In this document: one piece after another, positions 52,856-63,412 of the stretch
How positions within the stretch are numbered: the stretch's first letter is position 1
Layout: the number at the start of each line of letters is the position of its first letter
From: Ostrinia nubilalis
Lineage: Eukaryota; Arthropoda; Insecta; Lepidoptera; Crambidae
Length of the DNA: 64,000 nucleotides
NCBI RefSeq assembly: GCF_963855985.1
Contig: NC_087117.1
Location: forward strand, 2,863,001-2,927,000
Direction of reading: 5' to 3'
Notes under the pieces: model-generated
Seen by the model: only the letters and a program-made list of their open reading frames with translations
What the model was told of the DNA's origin: nothing
Database searches by the model: none
Position numbers and translations under genes: made by a program

Positions 52856-54693
52856 GTGAAATCGCGCGCCCTAACGGATGGTGCGCCTCTGAGCGCCGGC
52901 GGAATAACTTGAGAATACTATTCAACTACACCACAGTGTTGCCTTTTAAGTGGAGACGCCGATTCCAATGCTTCTACTGCAACAAAAACTATGCAGAGTA
53001 CGATGGCTTCAAAAAACACACCAAATCTCACGGCCCGTGTAGCACCAATGATAACGCATTGAGACTCATCAGAGGGGCGCACATTGAAATTAAGATTGAC
53101 GTGTCAGAAGTAACGTGTGAAATATGCAACGAACCTTTCGCAGACTGGCAGGAAATCGTCGATCATTTAATCTTTAAACACAAAATGGAATTCGATAAAA
53201 CTGTAGAAATACCCATCCAGGCTTACAGGTTAGCCGATTTGAAGTGCTTGTTCTGTGAAGAGAGTTTCACGTATTTCGGCTATTTGATTACCCATGTAAA
53301 CGTGGCACATCCTCAGAATTGCTACATTTGTGACGATTGTGGGGTGAAGTTCAATAAAAAACGAGATTTAGCCGTCCACTTTCGGTCGTACCATCGCAAA
53401 GGGGGATATCCTTGTGACCAATGTCCACTGGTGTTCGAGAATTTTTGCACTCGACGTACGCACCGAAACAACGTTCACTTTAGGAAGTGTTCATGCTGCA
53501 GCCTAAGGTTCACTACACTAAGTTTGTTAAAGAAACATATATCTGCGGCACACCCTAACACTGGTAGTCTAACTTGCGAGTACTGTGCCAAATTGTGCCA
53601 ATCGCTGCAAGGCTTGCGACTGCACAAAAGCAAGTGCCGAGTCAGACTGTTATCTACCACTAACGACACGGTAGACAGCTCTGTATCTACCGAGCCAAAA
53701 AAGAAGCAAAACATACAACAAATTCGTCAGAACATACACTGCATTTTGAACATGTCCACGGCTATACCTTTTAAATTCTTCTCTTCGTTCTCCTGCTTTT
53801 ATTGCTCCAAGAAGTTCGTAGAATTCGACGATCTTAAACAGCATACGGAAACGGAACATCCTATCTGCGACCTCAAATCGAAATCTATAAAGAATTGCAA
53901 GGGGCAAAGGGTATGTGTTAAAGTAAATATAGCATCTCTCCAATGTAAGCTCTGCTGTCAACCAATGGAAAATTTGGACGTCCTGATTGATCATTTAATA
54001 TTGGAACACAGTGCCACTTACGACAAGTCCGTCGTAGGTTGTTTAGAGCCGTTCCAGATAATCAAAGACAACATACCCTGCCCACAATGCCCGGACCGCA
54101 CTTTTAGATATTTTGGGATCTTGCAACGGCATATGAATTCGGATCACAGCAACAACAACAAAATTTGCGACTTCTGCGGTCGTACCTTCAAGAACGTCAT
54201 CAATTTAAAAGTCCACATATCCCATTCACACTCCGGCAGCGCCGAATGTAATACTTGTGGGGTGAAGTTCAAAAACCAGTGGTGTCTCGCAAGGCACCGT
54301 GCTAAGTCGCACGATGTTAAAAATTACAAATGCCCCAAGTGCCCCGAATTCTTTAAATCCCAATACGACAAGCAAAAGCATTTGATAAAAGTTCACGATA
54401 CCGGTCACAAGTGTGAGCATTGTGGGAAGATGTTCACGAGGAATTCGTTTATGAAAGACCACATAAGAAGGACGCATTTGAAAGAGAAGAACGTGCCGTG
54501 CACTTTGTGTGGTGAGAAATTTTTCGATAACTATCTTCTGAGGTTGCACAAGGTGAAACACGACGGGGAAAGGAAATTTACCTGTAGCTTTTGTGGGAAA
54601 GCCTTTTATAGAAAGAGCAATCTGCACACGCATACGGAAATGCATAACAAATACGGGCACGCGATTGGGCTGTTACAGGACATTAAAAAATAG
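52856..54693 (+). CDS. Alternative terminal exon E: double-module, 16 fingers
   Basis: Acceptor TTTCTTTTCAG ends at 52855; G+GT gives Gly; open to TAG at 54693 (isoform 804 aa). Leader SERRRNNLRILFNYTTVLPF, then KW and seven fingers; spacer KKKQNIQQIRQNIHCILNMS, then TAIPFKFFSSF and nine fingers ending KAFYRKSNLHTHTEMH. No ZAD or other upstream coding exon fits in the 62-nt gap before it. This supports the view that it is a terminal exon of the shared gene and not a separate gene. Confidence 0.89.
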
Positions 54694-54921
54694 CGCTGTA
54701 GGGCTACTCTGAAACGCTGTTTACTTAGCTTCAAGTCTATCCGTCACCGTCTCATGTCATCTCGCTTTGCGTGAGAGGGATGGCAACATTCGAAACTGAT
54801 CACGTTTTTCGGAGTAACCTCCCTGCCCATCGATAGTCGAATATTACAGAGGTATACATCATAACTGAGTAGGTTACGTGTGACGTAACGGAGCTGTCAC
54901 AGTAGTGTCTCTGAAATAATA

Positions 54922-55725
54922 CTATAGTCTATCCAATATAGCTTGATTAGAATGACAGCTGTCATCAAAAGTAACGACATAACTTTGTAGTAGCGATCAA
55001 TGAGAGCAAAATATTGGCGGACAAGAAATAATTCACGTCTGACCTACAAACAATATTTTCGACGACAGTGCTTCCAATAAAAATGATAATTTCGTGTAAA
55101 TGCAGCGTTAAATTACACCAATAAGTAGTAATTCGAAATTATAAAAATCAAGCTAGAGTATTAACGACGTCTCTACAAGGTTATCTCGAGTTACAAAAAT
55201 GTTAATGTTGGGACATATCGACAAATGTCATATTAAATTAAAACTATTTTTTAAACATATTTAACAATTTTTTTTCTAACTCATTTTTTAACATATTTAA
55301 GTCAAGTTATGCGTTTTTCTAAATGTTCACTATTAAAAACCAAAAAACATTTCATTCTTAAATAATCAAACATCGGAAATCAATCACCGGTAATTTTTTG
55401 GGTATTTATAGCACCGTTGCTCTAGAAGAGATGCCCACCGCCCTCTAGCGAGAGGAAAAAACCACTGAAGAACACTGATGATAATGACTACGACTTAGGT
55501 TGTACACCCTTGACATGAATTTTAAATTTTACTGTCTTTAAATTTAAATCATAATTGTCATTTTTATGAATAAAGATATATGAAGAAAAATTGGGTGCAT
55601 TTTTTCATATCATTTTTTCGAAAACTTATCGATACATCTATGTGAACCGTACGAAACATACCCATCACTAGTCACATTCGTTTGACAGCTGTCATTCTAA
55701 TCAAGCTATATTGGATAGACTATAG
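54922..55725. mobile_element. 804-bp element with perfect 43-bp inverted ends
   Basis: CTATAGTCTATCCAATATAG at the left and its exact reverse complement at the right (through TGACAGCTGTCA). No ORF of note, so non-autonomous. Superfamily unclear. Confidence 0.8.
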
Positions 55726-56340
55726 TTCTGAAACGTCAAGTGGCATGAATCGGAACTAATAACCCAGTATGACAGTAGCGCCTTCCTGTCAATGTCATAT
55801 GACACTTCAGTGTTGCCCAGCTTTATCTGGTTTTGATTTTGACAACACCATTATTTAGAAGTTAGGTTTTAAAACGAGATTTATTATTATTTTTGATACG
55901 TTTTAGATTGTAATTTAGTGAGTACAATTTTATTGATCTCAAAAGTCTATTATTATGTATGTAAAACAGGCATTTTTCAGTGCTTTTTTAAACAGGTGTC
56001 TGTTTATACACACCGTAGACTTCGGATTTTTAGTCGGCCGATAGTTTGGTCGGGCTGTTAATCAGTATAATAAAACTCATTTATTTTAGCAAGCAGGCTT
56101 TTAAAAAACACTTTTACACGTCCCAGTATTAACCCTACCACTGCTTCGGGACAATAAATGGGCCAGTGCTGAGAAGAAGCAGCGCAAGAAACTGTCACTA
56201 TTGTCAGCTCTTTTCAAGGGTATGAACATTGAACATGTATCCAAGTGCCCATGTACGGATTTGATATCGGCCGATTCCTCATACAAATTGAAGCCGACTT
56301 AACTATCGGCCAACTAAAAGTCGGCAGTCTGTGGGGTTAT

Positions 56341-56540
56341 AAGTTCGTTTCATCCACGATGACGCGCCCCACTAATTTTTGGTCTCGGTCGCGCGGGGTG
56401 CGGGGAGTTTGATCCGAGCAATCCGTAAGGCATTATTGTAGTGTGCGTGTGCACTCATGGATAATTTATCGTGTACCGATAGCACTCAAATATTAGCGGA
56501 AGAATGGTGGGGCGCGTCTTCGTGGATGAAACGGTCTATA
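56341..56540. mobile_element. 'TAGATCGTT' MITE copy 5
   Basis: Complete copy with slightly changed ends (AAGTTCGTTTCATCCACGAT and GATGAAACGGTCTA). Confidence 0.8.
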
Positions 56541-56920
56541 TCTTATATTTAGTAAGATACTTACTATACAAGCTTTAATTGTGTTTGTGAATAATGTTTG
56601 TTTTGGAATTAATTCAATGCGATTTATTTTAATGATTTTTCTTGCAAGTCAATATGAAAACAAATTATGAAGTTATAGGTTGTACTAAATATTCAAATTG
56701 ATCAAAAATAAGTTTATATTTTCAGTCATTACTGAAGATTGTTTAATCTTTTGTAAGATAAATTTCAAAGTATTTGTATACTGATATTTCTGTCTATTGG
56801 ACAACACATGAACTTAATACAAATTTTCCTTAATTCGACATTTTATGGTATGGTATTTGTGCTAGCAGCTGCACTCAAATTTAGACATTTAGCACATGAC
56901 TTCTATGTATACTATTCTAT

Positions 56921-57139
56921 AGTCTGGTCTGCGAGCACGTAGAATTATGTCCAATGACCCCAAGCTACCCTACATCTACAATCTTATCGCTCGCGCTTAA
57001 CTATATTGCTGTCGCGCTCGCATACTCACTGCGGGCGCCCGCCGCACAGTCGCGACAGCATTATAATTACGCGCGAGCGATAAAGATGGGTAGCTTGGGG
57101 TCATTGGACAAAATTCTACGTGCTCACAGACCGGGCTGT
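56921..57139. mobile_element. Long-palindrome MITE ('GCACGTAGAATT'), complete copy
   Basis: Arms GAGCACGTAGAATTATGTCC and TTGGACAAAATTCTACGTGC around TGCGGGCGCCCGCCGCA. Same family as 40528-40732. Confidence 0.85.
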
Positions 57140-57488
57140 ACTAGATTTAGTCTAAAGATATTATAATATGTCAATGTCACCCCTCCCGTGCCGCTCCCAT
57201 ACCTCAGATACTGACAGAGTTAAGAGCTGGACCTATAGTGGTATGTTACATAGAAGTAATGTGCATTATGGAGTAATTATATAAACTTTAAGTAGGTACT
57301 TAAAAACCCACATTGTAAATGTATTTATTACTGATCGTATATTTATAATAATATCTCAAAAACTTTAGTTTTTATGGTCACTGGATTTCTAATGTGATAT
57401 TCGATTAGTTGTAAGTCCAATAACTATAGTTTGGTAATAATAAACGTGTTTAACATTAATAATACTTTTATTTACCGTGTACCTTTAC

Positions 57489-57607
57489 CTCCTTACTAAT
57501 AAAAGTTATTCACTCGTTTAACACTTGTTTAAAGTGCCGTTTAGTATGGAAATGTCACTATAAACTACTGTTTAACGAGTCTGTACATTTTTATTAGTAA
57601 GGGGGTT
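57489..57607. mobile_element. Foldback element (CTTACTAATAAAA ends)
   Basis: CTCCTTACTAATAAAAGTTA and TTTTTATTAGTAAGGGGG are inverted about 120 bp apart. Confidence 0.6.
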
Positions 57608-58259
57608 AAAGTTTCATATTTTTGATACATATTTAAAGGACACTACAGAAAAGTTGTCTTGACTTTTGCAAATGGTATTTATTTAGGGTAGGAAGGGAAG
57701 TTAGGTACGATTACCTACAACAGATTTTTGATTATTATGAACAAAAGTTTCTGCAAATTAATTTTCAATTAATTAATAACAAAGTTTCATATTTGAAACA
57801 CATTTGAAGTTTCAGAAATGATCCGTAAACCTAGATTTTTGCAAAGGGTAAGGGTATTTAGGGTAGGAAGTTAGGTACCTACTTACGAAAACATTGATTT
57901 TAGGTTACAAGCTATTATTGTTTCAAAGAAGTAACATTATATTTAATAACACACAACATCAAGTTTCTGTAAGTTTGTTTTAAAAGAAATTAAATATACG
58001 AAGTATTTCGGCTTAGGAAAAAATCTGCTTAGCGACTATGTTCCAGGACATTTAGGCGATTTGTTCTTTCATAAAATATATCTCCTACTAACGCCCCTAA
58101 ATATTTGATATTTAAGAATAACCCCAATGTTCTTTAATTTAAGGTTTTAAAAATAAATTTTGAAGAATTATTAGCAAAGTGAAAACGATGCGATAGTTGA
58201 CAGAAAACAGGGAGAAGAAAAAGAAACGGAGAAAGATTATAGTAGAATTTTCTTTGCAG

Positions 58260-59500
58260 GTGTCAAATTCGTAACTGTGGAGGACAAGTCTAAGAAAATG
58301 GAACTTGCCCGTAAGCTTCTTGTAAAGCGAAGAAACGTGGAATACGTGTTGCAATACGGGAACGTGACGCCCTTTATGTGGTACAAGGGGAAATATAGGT
58401 GCTTCTACTGTACTGAACCAATGAAAGACCCGGCAGCGCTGAGAGAACACACCTCTAACCACGAAACTTCAAACCTAGAGAATGTAGTCCATTTTAGAAC
58501 GAAAAACAACAGAAATAAGGATGCGGCCATTAAAATTGACGTCACGGGCATCGGCTGTAAACTCTGTGACAAACCTGTCACGAATCTGGAGGAATTCATT
58601 CATCATTTAATCATAGCACATGACGCGGAATACGACGTCTCGGTCCCGAACTGTCTGTTGCCCTTTAAATTGGACAAAGATCAACCCACCTGTCCAACTT
58701 GTGATATGAAGTTCGTGTTCTTCGAATACCTTCTCCGTCACGCGAATAAGCACCATCTATCTCACGACTACATCTGTGACGTTTGCGGGACCAGCTTCCA
58801 AGGAGAAAACCACTTGAAGATGCACAATAGGTACTACCACAGGCAAGGTGGTTACACCTGCGACCACTGCGGTGTCAGTTTCGCTACGTTGGCCAAGAAA
58901 ATCTTGCACGAAAAGAACGTGCATCAAGTGAACTTGTCCACGTGTCCCCACTGTCCGGAGATGTTCAAGAGTCCGTATTTCAAGAAGCTGCATATGGCGA
59001 ATGTCCACGGCGTTGAAGAATTAAAGATCAAGTGTCCATTTTGCCCGAAAGTCTACCCTCAGGAGAGCATCATGTCTCGTCATATGCGACGAGTCCATCT
59101 CCGAGAGAAGAATGTGGAATGCGAAGTGTGCGGAGACAAATTCTTTGGTCCATATGACGTCAAATTGCACATGGTGAAACACAATGGCGACAAGAAATTT
59201 GTTTGTAGCGAATGCGGCAAGAAATTCGCCAAGAAAAGCAACCTGAATACACACATGTTTATTCACACTGGAGAAAAGAAGTTTGTGTGTGAGCATTGTA
59301 ACAAATCATTCGCTCACATAACGAATTACAAAGTCCATGTTAAGAACCGACACGAGGGATATTTCAAAGCGAATGAAGAACTTAAAGGTGATCAGTATAA
59401 AGAGGGTATACCTGTGCTAGACGAAACTGATCTTATTCAAATAATTGATAAAGATGAGATGGACGCTACAGAAATCATTGAGCATTATAAGCTTTGCTAG
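58260..59500 (+). CDS. Alternative terminal exon F: 10 fingers, acidic tail
   Basis: Acceptor TTTCTTTGCAG ends at 58259; G+GT gives Gly; open to TAG at 59500 (isoform 605 aa). Leader VKRRNVEYVLQYGNVTPFMW, then a CFYC first finger, IKIDVTGIGCKLCD and eight more fingers. The last three are canonical with TGEK-type linkers (NGDKKFVC, TGEKKFVC). It ends with an acidic tail (LIQIIDKDEMDATEIIEHYK). AATAAA at 59633 lies before exon G, so this exon has its own poly(A) site. Confidence 0.9.
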
Positions 59501-59632
59501 TTGAATGCGAAGCTATAAAGTTTACTCCGATAGTTATAATAATAACTTAACTTTTGTTAATCTAACAATATGTTCGTGTTATATCAGTTATTTAAATAAT
59601 TAAAAGTTCACTGTATCACTTGAAGTTTTAGA

Positions 59633-59638
59633 AATAAA
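59633..59638 (+). terminator. Poly(A) signal after terminal exon F
   Basis: AATAAA 133 bp after the stop of exon F and 136 bp before exon G. Confidence 0.6.
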
Positions 59639-59773
59639 TATTGCTGCAATAATTTTTACTTTTATTTTCGTCACCCCGATTTGACATTTTTTTATTCAAA
59701 TTCAAACTCCGGTTTTTTCTTTTGACTTAATCGCAGTGATACGGAGCCGTAAAGAAGTAAAATTTCTTTCCAG

Positions 59774-60888
59774 GATTGAAAACGAAGCAACAGACAAAAA
59801 ACGGCGGATTGAAAGAGAAGATCGTACGCGAGAATCGCTTGCAACGGCTCTGTAGGGTGAGGAGCAATATCCTGCTTGTTCTCCGCTATGGCAACGTAAT
59901 GCCATTCAAGTGGCACACCAAAGGATTCAGCTGTTTCTTCTGCGCCAAACCCATGAAGGACTGCCTCGCTGTCAAAGAGCATACCTCCAAACACAGCTCC
60001 TTCGACCTAGAAAACTTCATTCCAAAGCTTGTCTCCAAAGATGTACCAGTAAAAATTGATGTCACTGATCTTGCTTGCAAACTCTGCCCCCAAATCCTGG
60101 TTCGAACAATCGACGAACTAGTAGCCCATATTGTCTCGATTCACGACGAAGACTACGACTACACCGCCGGCGTCTGCGTGCTACCATTCTTGCTGAACAA
60201 AGACGTGATGTCTTGCGTGCTCTGTGACAAACAGTTCGACAACTTCACTTCGATCATGTGGCATATGAATAAGGAGCATATATCCCATAGCCACATCTGC
60301 CAGATATGCGGTCTAAGTTTCATAAACATGATTCGGTTGAACAGGCATATAACCAGCAGTCATATAGGGTTTAGGTGCTCGCTTTGTAGCAAAGTTTTCG
60401 CGTCTTGCTACAAGCTGGATATCCACAAAGTCCGGTTGCACGGGCACGTGAAAAGTCATAGCTGCGACCTGTGCAGCGAATCCTTCGAGAACGGTTACCT
60501 AATGAAAGTGCATATGGGGAAAGTGCACAACGTCGCGAAGTACAGGATAAAGTGTGAGTATTGCCCGAAAATTTGCACAACCAAAGGGGCAATGGCGCTT
60601 CATGTGAAGTCCGTACACTCGGATGCGAGATTTGAATGCGACATTTGTGATTACAAGACTGTTACAAAATCTATGATTCAACTGCATAAAAGGAAGCATT
60701 TTGGGGAGAGGAACTACGCTTGTAGCGTATGTGAGAGGAAGTTTGGGAGGGCTAGCAACCTCAGTGCCCATTTTAAGGTGCACACAGGGCACATGGGCAG
60801 AGTCTGCAGGCATTGCAGACGTGGTTTTACTGACAATGAGGCGTTAGAGAGTCATAAGATGGAGGTACATTATTTTGATCAGGAGTGA
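59774..60888 (+). CDS. Alternative terminal exon G: 10 fingers
   Basis: Acceptor TTTCTTTCCAG ends at 59773; G+GA gives Gly; open to TGA at 60888 (isoform 563 aa). Leader CRVRSNILLVLRYGNVMPFK-W, a CFFC first finger, VKIDVTDLACKLCP and eight further fingers, ending CRHCRRGFTDNEALESHKME. Finger 8 (CDICDYKTVTKSM) has an unusual linker. The leader is nearest to that of exon F. An RTE tail begins within about 10 bp of the stop codon, so it forms the 3' UTR. The next AATAAA is at 61857. Confidence 0.89.
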
Positions 60889-60895
60889 TGAGATA

Positions 60896-61034
60896 TCGAC
60901 CGGCGACCTCTTGAAGGTAGCAGGAAGGCGCTGGATGCAGGCCGCTACCAACCGGCCATTATGGAAATCATTGGGTTCATCATCATCTATACAATGTTCA
61001 GCAGTGGACGTCCTATGGCTAAAATGATGATAAT
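60896..61034 (+). mobile_element. RTE-type LINE tail directly after exon G
   Basis: Sense-oriented piece encoding LLKVAGRRWMQAATNRPLW-like sequence. It has an internal change (GGGTTCATCATCATCTATAC) and ends in CAGCAGTGGACGTCCTATGG-CTAAAATGATGATAATTATGATG. Confidence 0.8.
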
Positions 61035-61954
61035 TATGATGAGGCATCCGTTGATTTTGGACTTATAGTACCTAAGACTTCTCTGAAAAAAAGCACAGCT
61101 TTTAGCTATTGAATGTTTTATCACTTTCTCTGAAATGTTGATTGCACTGTGATGAAAAGAGACAAAATGATTTTGTAATTATTAATTTTATTATTACCGT
61201 ATAGATTGGTGACCTACATTTTAATATTTTTGAGATTTTTTAAAATGCAATTGCTAATTATAACGAACTATTACTTACTGCATATTTATAATTTGTTCCT
61301 TACTACGTAACAAATGTTATTTATTCTTACATTACCTTAATAATTATGTGTAGAATGCGTATGAATTCTATTATTATTGTCTAATGCCTTCAAATGTTCC
61401 TTTATTTCTCTGTAGGTATAATTCAATTATTAGCAATTGACTTATCAATTATTAAATAGCCGTGACAAAATAATGCTTTTTTTGTTTTGTTTTTGAATAC
61501 CTATAGATTATATCATGCAAATTATCACAGGACAGAAAATATAAGTGAGATTGAATTCAGTTTTTTGATTGAGTTTAAATAGAGTTTTGGATTTGTTTAT
61601 ATGACTTCATTTAGTAGCTTAATCTTCCTCATCTTTAGATATTCTTAACTACCACGTTAGGTAGGCAAGGTATAATGAAAGAGTTAAAATAACCCACAGT
61701 GAACTCTAAACACTATTTCGTAACCAAAAAAGAATCTACAAATTTTACAATTTAGACAGTTTTTAGGAAGTGTCCAAACTCAAATGACCAGAATATTACC
61801 AATTTAACTTACTTTGAACGTATTTTTACTTAGAATAACTATGCCATTATAATTTGAATAAACCGCATTTAAAGACACACAATTCTTTGCATTGCATGAC
61901 TCTGGCTACCTCTGTTTATAGACCAGCATAAAGACTCACGTGTTTTCCTTTCAG
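61035..61954. other. AT-rich spacer between terminal exons G and H
   Basis: Nothing recognisable apart from a candidate AATAAA (61857-61862) that could end exon G transcripts. Confidence 0.45.
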
Positions 61955-63066
61955 GAGAACTAAGAGGTGGTCAGAGGTCATCCAAAAAGCCTACAGCGCC
62001 CCAAAAAACGGAAGACATCTTCGATGGCCCAGTAGTGCCACCCAAACCGGCTCTGACAGCTAATGATAAACGAAAAATCATGCGCGAGAATGTTCTACAA
62101 GTTTTAATCAAATCAACAGTAATGCCTTTTAGATGGCTGAAGAGTTCGTACAGGTGCTTCTACTGCTATGACATTTTCCAAGACGCGACAGATCTGAAAG
62201 GGCATCAACAGTTGCACATGGGAGACGAGGCTAAGGTCCAAGCAATGAACAATTACTGGGAACCAGTAGTGTACGTAGATATATCGAATCTAACGTGCAA
62301 ACTTTGCCCGGAAAGGATATTGGATTTGTACGATCTGATTGACCACCTTATTGGTCAACACGGAGTGATATACAATAAGGATGTAGGGATTTGTATGGTA
62401 GCGTTCAAACTGGACAACTTCAATGTCAGTTGCCTTGCGTGTGGAGCGAGCTTCTACACATTCGGGCCTCTATTGCATCATACAAATAAAGACCATAAAG
62501 GCACATCGGCTATACTTTGCGACGTCTGCGGACAGCATTTCAAAGACGTGAACCTCCTTCGAGGGCATTTCAAAACAGTTCACGAAAATACCGGTCTTCT
62601 ATGCCCGGAGTGTGGGGAGAAATTCGAAACCAGATCTAAACTAAAGACTCATCAAAAGAACCAGCATGAGATTGACAAGAAATTCAAGTGCATGGTGTGT
62701 TCTCTGACCTTTCAAAGTCACTATAAAAGATCCAGGCATATGGCTGCAGAACATAAGAACAGGCAGGAGATAAAATGCCTTCACTGTCCGAAGACTTTCG
62801 TCTTCCGAAGCATGATGATGACTCACGTTAGAGACACCCATTTAAAAGTGAGGAACTACATCTGCAGCGTGTGCGGGTGGAAAGCTTTCAACAGCAACAG
62901 ATTAAAAAACCACATGTACAAGCATAGCGGCGAAAAGAATTTCAAATGTGATGGGTGTGATAAAGCATTTACCACTAAGAAGATCATGCGAGCGCATTTT
63001 GTCCGTATTCATAAGAACGCTCCTCCTGTGATGCAATACGACCCAATTAATCCTTATGGACATTAA
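61955..63066 (+). CDS. Alternative terminal exon H: 9 fingers
   Basis: Acceptor TTTCCTTTCAG ends at 61954; G+GA gives Gly; open to TAA at 63066 (isoform 562 aa). It has a longer Lys/Pro-rich leader before RENVLQVLIKSTVMPFRWLK and a CFYC first finger, then VYVDISNLTCKLCP in place of the usual KIDVT. Seven more fingers end CDKAFTTKKIMRAHFVRIH. It is a recent duplicate of exon I: PFRWLKSS-RCFYCYD and the VYVD motif are shared only by these two. Confidence 0.9.
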
Positions 63067-63111
63067 GTGTCATTCCTAGTCAAATTCTTTTAAAGATAAA
63101 AGATTATTTAC

Positions 63112-63161
63112 ATTTACATACAGCGTTAATACTATCTTTAGTATTAACGCTGTATGTAAAT
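63112..63161. repeat. Perfect 21-bp inverted repeat at the poly(A) signal of exon H
   Basis: Arms 63112-63132 (ATTTACATACAGCGTTAATA-C) and 63141-63161 are exact reverse complements with an 8-nt loop. AATAAA begins at 63159, overlapping the right arm. Confidence 0.85.
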
Positions 63162-63164
63162 AAA
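63159..63164 (+). terminator. Poly(A) signal after terminal exon H
   Basis: AATAAA 93 bp after the stop codon, partly inside the 21-bp inverted repeat. Confidence 0.6.
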
Positions 63165-63412
63165 AATTATACTGTATTTTAGCATGTAAGTTCTGAAGAT
63201 ATTATTATCTAAGATGAACGATTTAAAGAAGTTTCAACTTAATAACTGTTTCAAATATGACTCAAATACAACTTTTAAACAATACAAATACCTTATGATC
63301 TCAGACATGTTTCATTTGACACATTACCCGTTAACTCTGTTTATTTTAATTGCAAGAAGAAGAGGCAACAAAATACACCACAAAGCTTTAAGAAGACCAT
63401 ATTTCCTTTCAG

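Larger units (their letters stand above)
54694..58259. other. Repeat-rich spacer between terminal exons E and F
   Basis: No exon seen. It holds a repeat at about 54700-54830 (related to about 10850-10950) and the inverted-repeat element 54922-55725. A 'CTAGGCGCAGACC' MITE broken by a LINE-like tail lies at about 55995-56335, a 'TAGATCGTT' MITE at about 56341-56540 and a palindromic MITE at 56921-57139. A foldback element lies at 57489-57607. About 57610-58200 is AT-rich with nothing recognised. Confidence 0.5.
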
